Position numbers and translations under genes: made by a program | In this document: one piece after another, positions 1 to 10,305 of the stretch | How the letters are laid out: each line of letters opens with the position of its first letter | Position numbering within the stretch: position 1 is the stretch's first letter | Assembly: GCA_021186555.1 (NCBI GenBank) | Contig: JAJKFL010000003.1 | Coordinates: 28,508,908 to 28,572,907, forward strand | Direction: 5' to 3' | DNA from: Reticulitermes speratus | Taxonomy: Eukaryota > Arthropoda > Insecta > Blattodea > Rhinotermitidae | Length of the DNA stretch: 64,000 nucleotides | Notes under the pieces: generated by a model | Databases searched by the model: none | Told to the model about the DNA's origin: nothing | Seen by the model: the letters and a program-made list of their open reading frames with translations, nothing else

Positions 1-275
1 GAACTGGTTGAGGACATGTTGTCTCTGTATCACAAACTTGGCTGCAATATGTCCTTAAAGATGCACTTTCTCCATTCCACTTGGATTTCTTCCCCGACAA
101 CTGCGGCATGGTTAGTGATGAACACGGTGAACGTTTTCACCAGGACATTGCAACGATGGAGAAACGATATCAGGGAATGTGGTCCACTTCCATGTTGGCT
201 GACTACTGTTGGACGCTCGCCAGAAATGATCCTGAGCAGCTAAACAAGCGACAGGCAAAGAAACGTCGGAAGTAG
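1..275 (+). pseudogene. Conserved arthropod repeat-associated ORF, C-terminal part, frameshifted
   Basis: Two overlapping frames together carry one conserved pattern. The first (from about position 16) reads LGCNMSLKMHFLHS; the second (from about 81) reads DEHGERFHQDI, then MEKRYQG, then MLADYCWTL, and ends at a stop at 273-275 after a basic tail (KRQAKKRRK). The switch near 76-81 is a frameshift. I recognise this pattern as a family repeated in many arthropod genomes, usually unannotated and close to transposons, but I do not know its function. The 5' part lies outside the window. With the frameshift it should not be a working gene. Confidence 0.6.
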
Positions 276-315
276 AAGCGGACCTTTACTGGTACATGTC
301 ATATGTACGTATTAA

Positions 316-696
316 GGTACGCGCACACTGGAGCGCAGCGGACGGACGTAGGGCATGGAGATAAGATATTCTTCCCTTTACTAGTTACGTGCCATCGCAC
401 ACTGATCCGCACCGGACGCAACGTAGTGCGACAATTCCGTCTCGGATTCTGGGAGGGGAATCTTTTTCCGTCAGGCCAGCGCGTCCGGCTGACTCAGCGG
501 TGAAGTTGAAGTTATCGTATTGCATGACGTGACACGGAGGGATAAATGCTCATGTTGTAGCCAATCAAGGCCTGCACTGAAATGAATTGCGTCAGCCCGT
601 AGGCGGAAATACGATGCAGTGTGCTTACTCAGTAAAAATATTGCGACTCGTCCGATGCGTCCGTTCCTTCCGCTGCGCTCTAGTGTGCGCGTACCC
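316..696. mobile_element. PIF/Harbinger-type MITE with TAA target duplication
   Basis: The left end reads GGTACGCGCACACTGGAGCG; the right end, reverse-complemented, reads GGGTACGCGCACACTAGAGC. The inverted similarity runs for about 35 bp. The element is flanked by TAA at 313-315 and TAA at 697-699, the three-base (TWA) target duplication typical of PIF/Harbinger. It is about 381 bp and has no convincing coding capacity, so it is a non-autonomous copy. A Harbinger transposase fragment lies elsewhere in the window (7.8-8.2 kb), but its own ends were not matched to this element. Confidence 0.8.
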
Positions 697-699
697 TAA

Positions 700-1219
700 T
701 ATGAAGCTAGGAGGAATCACGTTTACTGGATCTACCGACCTCTTTGCTACCCATGAACGTATAAAATCTATCGTATGACACGCAACTTGGTTTTCTGAAT
801 TCGTTCCAAAACACTGTCCGGAAAGATACGCTGTTGAAGAGCTATTGAAAGAAGTTCTAAAATTTGATGTTTGCTGTACTATCACAAAGGGATTTCCAGC
901 TTATATAGCTAGAAGATTTGTACATTACAAAGCTGCAACAATTTTTATTGCTGACGATGGGAAAAATAACCCACATTGCCTAACACTGCTATTGTAAAGC
1001 GGCGGGCCGTTTGAGATAGGAGCCATAGGAGCTCTAATGTTCACCCTGCTTTCTTCATCTACCGAATCACATGGCATTGAGCATAAAGGTAATATCTGTC
1101 GACACAATGAAGAAATGTGGTACTACGTCAAATCTCGATCTTGTAAAATTCATTTGGGTTTTAACTTTTTCTTTTCTAAAATACGCTATGTGTATGATGC
1201 CTATCACGTCCACATACGT
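700..1219. other. No recognisable feature
   Basis: All frames carry frequent stops and I recognise no family. It may hold the eroded N-terminal half of the virus-like gene whose C-terminal half follows, but nothing here can be aligned by eye. Confidence 0.4.
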
Positions 1220-1746
1220 AGTGTTTCTTAGACACTACAAGGCTGAGAGTGATGGATGGCTTAATAGGGCACCGGTGATGACTGCTTAGCCCTTCCAAAG
1301 CAACTTGTCGCAGATCAAGTCGGCTGTAAAGCGTCAAACAACTGCATCTGTTCGATTTGCATTAAACAACCAGCTATACTCTCAAGGCTACCACATCACA
1401 CGTTGTTTTCACCACGCTCTTCAATTTCGATAAACTCCAAGACACAGCTGGCACGTTATACCAACATTTAGCGTATACAAAATCTTTACCAGCTGATAGA
1501 CTGGTAACGTTTGATGTTTCTCAAGTTACAGCCCGTTATCTCCAATTCGACAGAAGTCCTACAAGGTATTTTCATACTGAAAGTGCACTAACTGGTCGAC
1601 AGAACGGCCAACGTTGGATCTGCAAGCGACAGCAACCGTTTGATGATGCAGATGATTTTCTTACAAAGATCACGGTCAATGGATATAAGTGGTGGTGTGC
1701 ACATTGCTTCAAAAATCTGTTTTGTATGCCTAAATGTTCACGATAA
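1220..1746 (+). pseudogene. Virus-like zinc-ribbon protein, C-terminal part (copy 1)
   Basis: Pieces in different frames follow the layout of the better copy at 14.15-15.24 kb. LRHYKAESDG (about 1227-1256) corresponds to LKHYRASSNG there. A stretch open from about 1,369 to the stop at 1,744-1,746 contains ARYLQFDRSPTRYFHTES, then RQNGQRWICKRQQPFDDADD, and ends in the zinc-ribbon-like WWCAHCFKNLF...C. The last ~120 codons are uninterrupted, but the part before them is broken by stops and frameshifts. I infer a decayed copy of a gene family repeated in arthropod genomes. The function is unknown; the terminal CxxC...C suggests a metal-binding end. No start codon is assignable. Confidence 0.55.
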
Positions 1747-2370
1747 ATGTATAATTTTGGAGCTTCAAGCCCAAATAGATTGTCGTGATTACAGTATGGT
1801 TAATATTTAACGTTTTTCCATCTTTTTTTACTTTCTCAAAAATTTACAAATTAGGATGTCTGAAGTGTGTTTTGCTGTAAAGCTTTTTATATAATGTTTA
1901 TTACATACATTAATAAGAAACAGTTTATGTTTTCAATATATTTTGCAGGACATTAATTATTACAACACTTGTGTTGCGTATACGCGTAATTCACAGCGTG
2001 TAAGTCACGCTAGGTTAATATGTTATTAGTTAATAAAACTTTGTATTGCGCCTTTTCTATATTAATTTTTTAATGTTTAATATTGAACAACACCAGTACG
2101 TGAAGTAACGTCACAGGTGTGGCTAACAGAGGAAGCAGTCTATGGTTCTTACAGTGAAATATTATGCATCCCATACTGATATAATGTATATCTATCTTAT
2201 TTATAATGAGAAAATGTTAAGAGATATCAAATCTAATTGCCGCGGTCGTCTTTTCTTTTCATTTACAATATCGTACATAATCTAAATGAATATATATATA
2301 TATTATACCATTTTTTACAGAATGCTAAATAAACGACCATCGCACAATCAGCATAATCGCGCATGCAACA
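1747..2370. other. AT-rich stretch without recognisable features
   Basis: Long T and A runs, no open frame of note and no terminal repeats that I can pair. A short (TA)n run sits near 2,290. Confidence 0.5.
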
Positions 2371-2375
2371 AAGAT

Positions 2376-3615
2376 AGTAGCGAGGATACTTAGAAGAAGG
2401 ATTGAGAGGAAAACTGAAGATGCACTTGGAGAAGATCAGTTTGGATTTAGACGAGGAAAAGGAACTAGGATGCAATTGGGATGCTGAGAATAATATCAGA
2501 ACGAACCTTAGTCATAGATGAGGAATTGTGTTCTTGCTTCATAGTCTTGCAGAAGGCATTTGACCGTGTCAACTGGGCCAAATTAATGCAAATCCTAAAA
2601 GGAATTGGGATAGACTGGGGCGAAAGAAGATCGATCAGCAAATTGTACATGGAAGTGTGTCAAAATACGACTGGACCAAGGGGAGACGACAAGTGTGAAG
2701 ATTGGAAGAGTTAGACAAGGTTGCTGCTTGTCACCGATTCTGTTCAACTTATACAGCGAGTACCTTACCAAGGAAGCTCTTGAAGGGTTTGGAGACTTCA
2801 AAATAGGACAAGTAATTCGCACTGTGAAATATGCAGATGACCTTGTGCTACTGGCTAGGGAAGAAAAGGTGCTACAGGGCATGATTGATAGACTAATTGA
2901 AATTGGAAGATGCTATGGAATGGAAATGAATGTGGGAAAAACTAAAGAAATTAAAATCTCAAGGCAACCATCCCCAATGAAAATTATAATAGATCAAAAA
3001 CAAGTGGAGAATGTGGAATATTTCAATTATTTGGGTACCATGATAACAAGTGATGCAAGGTGTACACGTGAAATTAAATCCAGAATTGCCATGGCAAAAG
3101 CAGCATTCAACAAGAAGAAAAATCTTTTCACCAGTAAACTGGAATTAAATTTACGGAAGAAACTAGTAAAGTGCTACATTTGGAGCATAGCTTTATATGG
3201 TGCTGAAACGTGGACACTTCGGAAAGTAGATCAGAAGTATCTGGAAAGATGTGCTGGAGAAGAATGGAGAAGATCAGTTGGACCGATCGTGTGAGAAATG
3301 AAGAAGTATTACAGAGTCAAGGAGGAGAGGAACATCCTACATACAATAAGAAGAAGAAAGGCTAACTGGACTGGACACATCTTGCGTAGAAACTGCCTTC
3401 TGAAATACGTGATTGAAGGAAAGTTAGAAGGAAGGATAGAAATGACGGGACGACGAGGGAGAAGACGTAAGCAGCTACTGGATGACCTTAAGGAAAAGAA
3501 AAGATACTGGAAATTGAAAGAGGAAGCACTAGATCGCAACCTGTGGAGAACTCGCTTTGGAAGAGGCTACGGACCTGTCGTAAGACAGACTACAAAATGA
3601 ATGAATGAATGAATA
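2376..3615 (+). pseudogene. LINE reverse transcriptase, 3' part
   Basis: The reading starts in a degraded stretch with EDQFGFRRGKGTR (about 2,434-2,470) and a KAFDRVNW motif (about 2,550). It continues in a 199-codon ORF (2,695-3,294) with VRQGCCLSPILFNLY, the catalytic YADDLVLL (about 2,830) and GAETWTLRKVDQ. A second ORF (3,298-3,600) carries WTGHILRRNCLL and ends GRGYGPVVRQTTK. The element finishes in an (AATG)n tail at about 3,596-3,615, a common 3' end for RTE-like and related non-LTR elements. Frameshifts near 2,480-2,700 and a stop at 3,292-3,294 make it inactive, and it is 5'-truncated. Clade assignment is uncertain. Confidence 0.85.
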
Positions 3616-3742
3616 ATAAACAATTTAAAATGTATAGACATGTGTTATGATTTGTGCCATTTTGTTTAAAACACGCTGAACAAGTCACTCAATGAACAAC
3701 AGAAAAATTGTAAATCAGTGCTGTGAAATGAAGCTCTTCGCC

Positions 3743-3770
3743 AAAAAAAAAAAAAAAAAAAAAAAAAAAA
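3743..3770 (+). repeat. Poly(A) run of 28
   Basis: Uninterrupted run of A. It could be the tail of a retroposed sequence, but no target duplication was found around it. Confidence 0.9.
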
Positions 3771-3879
3771 GCCTTAACCAGCAATTATAGTTTTATACAA
3801 GCACTTTGTCCCAATATTAAACTTTCTTTATCGTATCACACGTTTCCCCATCTATCCGTAATCACTCAAGAATTTGATC

Positions 3880-4050
3880 CACATTCCCCACATATTACAT
3901 TTCGTATAGTCAGTTCCTTACGCGTAATATCGAGACTGTCGCATTGTTTCCCCCACCAGCGGCATCACTCGAATTTCCTCCACCTTCCCAACATATTACA
4001 TTTCACATCCAGTTCGAGACACTTCTATCGAGAACGTCGCCGAGGCCAGG
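3880..4050. repeat. Imperfect tandem duplication
   Basis: The phrase CACATATTACATTTCGTATA near 3,890 recurs as AACATATTACATTTCACATC near 3,990. A shared TCGAGA..GTCGC motif follows each copy (about 3,932 and 4,029). The unit is roughly 95 bp. No coding potential. Confidence 0.5.
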
Positions 4051-4069
4051 CACACAGCAAGCTCTCGAC

Positions 4070-5095
4070 TTAAGGTACGTTTTCACGGGGATAGTTTACG
4101 AGCCGCTATTGCGAGCGGTAAGTGAAGTTGCCCCGTAGTAACAGCCGCACTATCTACTTACTCGCGTACCCGGATAGGGACACCGAGTTGAGGACCGGGC
4201 TAGTTTGCTGTCTTGTTACCGGTCGGTCACATGATCTACGAGCGGGCATGCAGAACCCCATGGCAACACCTACTAGCTCACTCTGCGGCTAGTGTCAAGT
4301 TATGTTTATAGCTTGTTGTTTTGCATTGTTACATCATTAAAAATGGTGTCCAAGTGAAATAGTGAGGGAGTTGTAAAGTTTTTAGACGTCTACGAGAACT
4401 CTGTGTGCGTTAGGAACATCGGACATTCTGACTACAACAATAACATTAAACGCGACAGTGCAATGTCAAGACTAATGGGCGAACTATTAAAAAATAATGT
4501 AGCTGTCTAAGGTGTGGATGTTCTACGAAAGAAAATAAAAATTATAAAGAACGTGTACCGACAAGAGCTTGTGAAGATTGAAAAATCCTCCCCAAAAAAG
4601 TGGAGCAGGAGCTGACGATGTTTATGAACCTAAACTTGCGTGGTTTAAGAGGGCCGATATTTTCCTGAAAAACGTCGTATCAAGTAGAACTATATCGAAT
4701 CTTGTAAGACTGAATTTTTCTTTCTCAGTCTTGCAAAGGTATTAGTGCCGGGAAGTGTTGCGAAATGAGTGCGCCCGCAAAGAGAAGCAAATTCCTGTCC
4801 AAAGACGAAATATGTGAATTGTTTTCGGACAGTGATAGCGACGAAGAAGTGGGCGCCTCGTCTGATAGCAGCAGCTACCCCAGCAGCTCCGAAGATAAGG
4901 GAGGTTTTGAAGAGCAGCCAGTGGTGTCACAGCTGTAACCGGACCGCGCAATATCAATTGGTCACACGAGGTCACGAAGAGGAAGTTGCTCAGAGTGGCC
5001 AATGTCGGGGTGGACACGGCCCTCTAGCCCTCGGACAAGTGTAGTGCACACACGTTCACAGGGGGAAAAGGAACAACGAAGCGCCACATATAATA
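4070..5095 (+). mobile_element. piggyBac-like element, 5' part only
   Basis: A TTAA at 4,070-4,073 is followed by GGTACGTTTTCACGG, a plausible left end for a piggyBac-type element, which always targets TTAA. About 700 bp downstream begins the ORF with piggyBac N-terminal character (4,765). No central or C-terminal transposase and no matching right end were found before about 5,095, so this is a fragment. The intervening 4,100-4,760 is non-coding. Confidence 0.5.
4765..4938 (+). pseudogene. piggyBac-like transposase, N-terminal fragment
   Basis: A 57-codon ORF starts MSAPAKRSKFLSKDEICELF and continues with an acidic and serine-rich stretch (SDSDSDEE, SSDSSSYPSSSEDK). This is the usual organisation of the poorly conserved piggyBac N-terminus: short basic start, then acidic region. 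After the stop at 4,936-4,938 the same frame stays open to about 5,093. In an overlapping frame the word HTFTGGKG (about 5,050) resembles the conserved segment that precedes the catalytic domain in PGBD4-like transposases. The DDE domain is absent. Called from composition and these two words only. Confidence 0.5.
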
Positions 5096-5529
5096 AAAAG
5101 TAATAAAAAATATTTTGTATATATATGTTTAATTAGAAAATGGTAGAGGATGGTAAATCCTTCTTACTTGAACAAAAAAGAATAGTCTAGTAGATACGTT
5201 GAAAATTTAATTTTTACAATATGAGAGGGTGAACAAGACGGCTATCGCTATTAATTTTATAACATGTTGGATAGGTGAAAATTTTGAACAGGATGTGATA
5301 GATGCAAATAGTTTTACCCCCGACTCCTATGCAGAACAATAGAAAGTGGGTTGACAGGTAGAATATAGAAGAAAGTAGTTTAATCGTATTGCTTGTATGC
5401 ATATATAGTTTGACCCGATACAGAACATCAGAAAGTGGGTTGACTAGTAGAAAGTAGATCAACCTGTGTGTTTACAGACGTATATAATTTGACACATTGA
5501 GACTACAAGTTAAACTATTTTTATAATTA
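5096..5529. repeat. AT-rich spacer with a degenerate ~85-bp direct repeat
   Basis: CAGAACAATAGAAAGTGGGT (about 5,331) recurs as CAGAACATCAGAAAGTGGGT (about 5,420), each followed by TGAC.(A)GTAGAA. The units span about 5,300-5,475. No genes. A 5' LTR for the downstream gypsy element was looked for here and not found. Confidence 0.45.
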
Positions 5530-5640
5530 GGAAGTTTGTTTTCAGACGCATACAGTAAATTTACCAAATTTGACCAAATTGAACAATACGGACGAATTAG
5601 TATTTGGGCAGAGCATGATTTAGTTGCCATTGCTACATAA

Positions 5641-6318
5641 AAACTGACCGACGAGGCAGCACTGTTCATAAAGGGACTTGACCAGTCAGAACGACAAGAA
5701 TTGACGTACAATAGACTAAAGGAGATACTGACACAAAGATTCTCAGACAGATTACCCTTACAGTACCATTACACACTGCTGCATGAGGCGAGACAAGAAA
5801 AGACGGAGACGCCAGCTCAGTTTCTGGACCGTCTTAGAACCATTAGAGCGAATACCATTCGCAAGGGTTCGACTCCCGCCGAATGCGCTATACTGGCAGA
5901 AGAAGGACGCTATAGACTTCCGTCAGCTTTTATTCACGGATGTTCAGGACCGGTGGGGAGGGAATTAAGATTCCGAATGCCCGAATATCTTGAACAGGCC
6001 TTAAACATAGCAATGGCTGTGTACAATGCTTTAAAACTGGAAGGCGATCTAAAAGGGGAAAGAATTTACAGGTCGGACGCAAAGACAATCGTGTGTTACG
6101 GGTGTAACAAAAAGGGACACATTAGGAAAGATTGCAGGGTAAACAGGGAGGGTTATCCAAGGAATAATTATCGCAAGGAAGCGAAGTTTGAAGTTGGGAA
6201 GGCAAGTAGTAAGGGAAATTCTGTACAATGCAGGATATGCGGCAAACTAGGACACATATCAAGGGATTGCAACAAGAGGGAAATGCCGGCTACGCGAATT
6301 AAACAGACAACTAACTAA
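5641..6318 (+). pseudogene. gypsy element 1 Gag (capsid-nucleocapsid part)
   Basis: The frame is open from just after a stop at 5,638-5,640 to the stop at 6,316-6,318; further capsid-like sequence lies upstream in the same frame beyond that stop. The C-terminal third carries two CCHC zinc knuckles, CYGCNKKGHIRKDC (about 6,093-6,134) and CRICGKLGHISRDC (about 6,231-6,272), each C-x2-C-x4-H-x4-C. They bind the element's RNA during packaging. The preceding ~140 residues are helical and charged, as in retroelement capsids. A basic linker (NYRKEAKF) separates the knuckles. The N-terminus is lost. Confidence 0.85.
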
Positions 6319-6350
6319 ATGAGACCTTTGGATACCCCGTACGAAGGTCG

Positions 6351-6836
6351 ATGAGAACCACAGAAAGAGTAGTCCCGACCGTTGCAAATGGAACCAGTGA
6401 GGACCTGGTTCTGACAGTAAACGTTGGTGAGGAAAATTTTGAATTCCTGGTACACACAGGAGCAAGTGTTTCCTTAATTCAACCAGAAGTTGGATTTGGA
6501 TTGAGCGATGTATCTCAATATGTGGTAAGGGGTGTAACTGGTAGCTAGCTCAAAATCAAAGGACTAAGATGCCTGCGATTTCAGCTTGGGACCAAAACGT
6601 TCGAACACACATTTTCAGTAGCTAGGATAGCCACTAAATATCATGGGATAATGGGACTAGATAGTCTCAAGGCTTTAAAGGCAGTGATAGACGTGGGACG
6701 AAGCCGAATTAGGATCGGCAGGGAAACTTATCCTCTAACAAGTAAGGAATGTTACGAGGAAGGAAATTATTTTTTGGGTAAGATAGAGCACGGCGGTAAG
6801 ACAGCTAAGATTAGAAACCAAACCTCTATCGAGTGA
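6351..6836 (+). pseudogene. gypsy element 1 aspartic protease
   Basis: The active-site region reads FLVHTGASVSLI (about 6,445-6,480), where the family has D-T/S-G; the catalytic Asp codon is now His. A stop (TAG at 6,545-6,547) interrupts the domain. It continues with HGIMGLDSLKALKAVIDVG (about 6,641-6,697), the flap-to-C-terminal segment with the conserved G.D.L. Retroviral-type proteases cut the Gag-Pol precursor. With the Asp replaced and a stop inside, this copy cannot be active. Confidence 0.8.
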
Positions 6837-7356
6837 TAAGTATAATGGTGAACCTCGGGATTCGAATTCTAGAGTAGAACAGAGAGGGGAACCGCAAGAG
6901 GAAATATATGGAATTATGTCTTACAGCATTACGATACCGGCGCGAACGACAGTGATCCCCAAGGTAAATTTAGAAACCAAGGAAAAGATCAGGGTGGAAA
7001 CAGGGAATATGCCACCAACGATCTTATTGGAAAGCGCAGGGATGTTAATCCCTGGAGTTTATACGGGACGTGCGTTATCCCGGGTGTACGATAATAAGGA
7101 ATTTCGCAGTAAGGAGATGCCAAAGCGAAGGACAGATGAGCGTGAGGAAACGCAGAGCGACCCACGTACACGCAACAGAGAATGCTTACTATATAGTGAG
7201 GTAACACGACTCGCAAAGCCAGATCGGCAGGAAATGTTACGGCAGGTCAGGGAAAAGACCGGTAAACTCGGCAAGAGTTATGCCAGTGCAATAGTTCCAA
7301 TGGTAAACACGAGCGCGGAAGATATTACGATACAAGCAGGGACGCCTGTATCGTAA
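6837..7356 (+). pseudogene. gypsy element 1 protease-RT connecting segment
   Basis: A 146-codon frame (6,916-7,356) contains an immunoglobulin-like, proline-poor stretch (SYSITIPARTTVIPKV, then LLESAGMLIPGVYTGRALSR) and ends SAIVPMVNTSAEDITIQAGT. This is the beta-rich region that sits between protease and RT in env-bearing gypsy elements. The frame ends where foreign Harbinger sequence begins. No enzymatic motif is present. Confidence 0.65.
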
Positions 7357-7357
7357 C

Positions 7358-7657
7358 GCCGAGCTCCGAAAATATGACCCAAGCACCTCAGCACAAGTGA
7401 AGCGTGCAATTAATAATGTTATTTTCGAAGCCGATATGGGGAAATATTCTTATGGATATTACACACAAAACTACAGTCAGTCTCGAAGATCAGACAGTAT
7501 AATAGGGATTCCAACACCAATTCCATCACACTCTTCTGTACCATCAACGTCATCAGCTACTACCTATCTAACTGAAAAAGAAAATCAGGAAAACGAAGCT
7601 GTTGGAGCCACAACTCTTCAAGAAACGATTGGACATTTTTCTTCAAACATTGAATAA
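7358..7657 (+). pseudogene. Harbinger accessory protein (MADF/BESS-like), C-terminal fragment
   Basis: The frame is open from the left junction. It reads ELRKYDPSTSAQVKRAINNV then IFEADMGKY, which resembles the BESS motif (hydrophobic heptads, 'xxIxxVLFEAEMG') at the end of MADF-BESS and Harbinger Myb/SANT-like accessory proteins. The rest is Ser/Thr/Pro-rich with an acidic tail. In complete elements this protein helps the transposase reach the nucleus and DNA. The DNA-binding N-terminus is missing. It could alternatively be a captured host MADF-BESS tail. Confidence 0.5.
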
Positions 7658-7771
7658 AAGCATTCAATTAAAATTGGAAATGCCACTAATTCAGTGATTA
7701 CTTCTTGCAAATATTTTGAAAAATAAATACATACTAATCTGAAAATCGGATGTTTTATTTTGACTTACCTT

Positions 7772-8200
7772 AATACATTCTTTCAGGGCCTGGATGATAG
7801 CATCGCAAACCTCGGGCACTATTCTTGATATGCTTTGTTTGGACACGCGGAAAAGGTATTGCGAGCTTGTATAGGAGTCTCCAGTGGCTAAGAATCTCAA
7901 AGTAACAGCCAACCTCTCCATCACAGTAATCGCTTCTCGAAATTGGGTGTCCAATTTTTGTTACTCTGGCTCGATAAATGAGGTTATGTGTTCGAAATCC
8001 GATAATGCCATTCGCGTAAAATTTTTAACTGTATCTTCCACTACTTCAAATGTCATATCTCGCATAAGTCTATTTCCACATTGCATTCGCCGACGATACA
8101 ATTCCTTCATCCACCAACGCACTTTTCGTTTCGGTTTCTTCTTTTCTTCCATAATGTTGAACATCAACATAAAGGCAGCCCCTGCACGTGCAGTAATCAT
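7772..8200 (-). pseudogene. Harbinger transposase (HARBI1-like), first exon, truncated
   Basis: Reading leftward from 8,200: basic RRRRMQCGNRLMRDM-like start, then the conserved core [20 protein letters not shown] (about 7,880-7,940), [19 protein letters not shown] (a helix-turn-helix) and [15 protein letters not shown]. This is the N-terminal part of PIF/Harbinger transposases. Immediately after ECIK the minus strand reads GTAAGT, a consensus splice donor at about 7,771, so exon 1 ends there. The downstream exons with the DDE catalytic residues are absent; instead the accessory ORF tail lies head-on. A frameshift around 7,955-7,965 splits the two halves. Confidence 0.8.
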
Positions 8201-8471
8201 GGTAATCTCGCGAGAACTGAGGAACAGTGTCGATCAACAGCCGCGCGCGGCTGCCGCGCTCGATGCTGGGTAAACACGAACACGGTTACCCACACACAAA
8301 CGAACGAGTTTGCCGCGCACGAACAGCTGCACGTAATCGATACCCGGCTTCACGGTTGCTAGTTCGTATGAGGAAATTTTAGAAAACGAACAAGGGAAGA
8401 CCGCTAAGGTACGGTCAGCGTGAATATGTAATACACAACTGAGGGAAAAGGTTGGGCAATAGAATGCGAAG

Positions 8472-9449
8472 GTGCCCCAGATTTTAAGGAAGAAATTAAC
8501 ACATCTGAGCCAAACGGAAAGGGGAGGACTTGAACCAGTCATAATGGAATATCAGGACTTATTTAAGAAGCCCACAGACGGTAAGATTCCGTGTACGACT
8601 TTTGGTGAACACGAAATTAGGACCGGCGATGCCAAGCCTGTTAAGAGGCAACAATATAGGTGTCCATATGCACTCAGGGAAAAAATGCGTAGGCAATTAG
8701 ATGAGATGAAAGAGAGAGGAGTGATCACGGAGGCGATAAGTGATTGGTCAGCCCCGGTGATACTCGTGACGAATTTCGCGGATTAAATGCGGTAACTCAA
8801 ATACCCGTCCATCCCATGTCTCTAGTGCAAGAAAATATAGATCGACTAAGTGGGAATAAATATTTCACTTTAGTAGACGTGGAAGATGCCCACTACCACA
8901 TACCCATTAGGGAACAGGACAGACATAAAACTGGGATCATAACGCCTTTGGTACTTACCAGTACGAGCGTTTAGCTTTCGGATTGGCCGGAGCACCCAGC
9001 ACGTTTACTAGGGTAATAAATAATGTATTACTCGGATTGGGGGAAACTGTGTTTGATATTTATGGACGACACATTAATATTGTCCAAACCCATAGAAGAA
9101 CATGCAGAACGATTAGGAAAGGTGTTTGAAAGATTGAGGAAAGCTACATTTACCCTGAATTTAGCAGTGTCATTTTGCACAAGATCAGGTAGAATATTTA
9201 GGATTTATGGTATCCAGAGAGGGAGTAAAGCCTTCGGAAAAGAAGTTCACAGCTATTCGCACATTTCCCAGACCAAGGACGGTAAGAGACGTAAGGTCAT
9301 TTCTAGGACTGAGTAGGTATTATAGACAATTTATACCTAGATACGCAGAACTGGCACGACCTTTAACTAATCTGACAAGGAAAAAATCAGAAATTTGTTT
9401 GGGAAGGACCCCAGGAAGAGGCATTCCAGAAGTTAAAAGACGCCACTAA
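8472..9449 (+). pseudogene. gypsy element 1 reverse transcriptase
   Basis: The pieces, in several frames, are: a segment ending in GVITEAISDWSAPVILV (about 8,720-8,770); FRGLNAVTQIP then FTLVDVEDAHYHIPI (about 8,870-8,910); an LAFGLAGAPSTFTR-like segment (about 8,970-9,010); the catalytic FMDDTLILS (about 9,060-9,087); and a C-terminal thumb with FLGLSRYYRQFIPRYAELAR (about 9,300-9,357). Of the catalytic triad, the second and third Asp survive in the FMDD motif and the first in the VDVED segment. Frameshifts near 8,765, 8,960 and 9,190 break it. RT copies the element's RNA into DNA in the particle. Confidence 0.85.
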
Positions 9450-9646
9450 TTTAGATGTTGTTTTGGCATATCCCAGTATGGATCCGAAGCATGAAATTCG
9501 ACTCCATACTGACCCGAGTGATGTAGGGATCACGGCGGTCTTGACTCAGATTCAAGACGGCGTAGAGAGACCCATCAGCTTTGCCAGCAGGCAGTAGAAC
9601 ACGGTGGAGAAGAAAATGTCGGTAACAGAAAAGGAATTATTGGCGG

Positions 9647-10305
9647 TGTTATGCTGGACATCCCTTGCACCCCTTGTTTTTAGATGTGGTCACATAGCTT
9701 TTGAAATCGAGAGTGATGTCAGACTGATTACTCATGTTGACTAATCAGGTCAGAGAAAGGGATTCACAACGATGCGTAATATTACCACATTCTTCCCGCG
9801 TGAGGTCTCTAAACGCCTCTTTGTGTGAATCAGTTTTACGCAAGATGATATAATTCCTTACGAAAGTAGATCACTTGTGACCAATAGAATAAAGGTTACT
9901 GGCGTTGGTAACGGAAATTCAGAGGTATATAAAACTCTGTAAAATTAGCTTTTTCGAAGGAATCAGTTGGTAACAACTGTTAGAGAATCACTTGAAGATT
10001 CTGTACTAGAAGAACCTTTGTAGATCTTGCAATGATCGTCTTCGGTCTTCTTCTTGGTGAGTACTGCTTGACTCCAGTCTAAAACCGCCTGCAGGTCGTA
10101 AAGAGTAGTTTGAGAAACTATGAACTTTGTTATTTGTAACTTTTACGCTACCAAACTTTAATTATTGTAAATTGCTATTTTATACTTTACTTTGTCTAAT
10201 TTAAATAGAATATTTAATGTTTTTTATATAAACTGATTATTATTTTAGTAATTCGGCCACGGATTCCTTCCCATGTCTCCACTGGTACTGGATATGAGCA
10301 CAACA
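9647..10305 (+). mobile_element. Solo LTR (family S, copy 1) with GCGG target duplication
   Basis: A 659-bp sequence starts TGTTATGCTGGACATCCC and ends ...GCACAACA (TG...CA), flanked by GCGG at 9,643-9,646 and 10,306-10,309. Four-base duplications are standard for Ty3/gypsy integration. A second copy lies at 32,106-32,789. Inside is a TATATAAAA box at 9,926-9,934. The missing interior and second LTR indicate LTR-LTR recombination. The insertion site is inside the RNase H gene of gypsy element 1. Confidence 0.9.
9926..9934 (+). promoter_or_regulatory. TATA box of solo LTR copy 1
   Basis: TATATAAAA, conserved with the same surroundings (GAGGTATATAAAAC here, GAAGTATATAAAAC in the copy at 32.4 kb). 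The likely start of LTR transcription is about 30 bp downstream. Confidence 0.65.

Larger units (their letters stand above)
7357..8345 (-). mobile_element. PIF/Harbinger fragment inserted in gypsy element 1
   Basis: Between the gypsy protease-RT linker and its RT lies about 1 kb encoding parts of two Harbinger proteins in convergent orientation: a BESS-like/accessory ORF tail on + and the transposase first exon on -. PIF/Harbinger elements carry exactly these two genes. Exact ends are not resolved. The left side begins inside the accessory ORF, so it is truncated there. On the right, gypsy sequence resumes by about 8,370. Confidence 0.7.

Noticed and set aside
4742..5017. 91-codon ORF on the minus strand opposite the piggyBac N-terminal fragment
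   Set aside because: It mirrors a GC-richer acidic/Ser-rich coding stretch on the + strand, and its translation has no recognisable motif.
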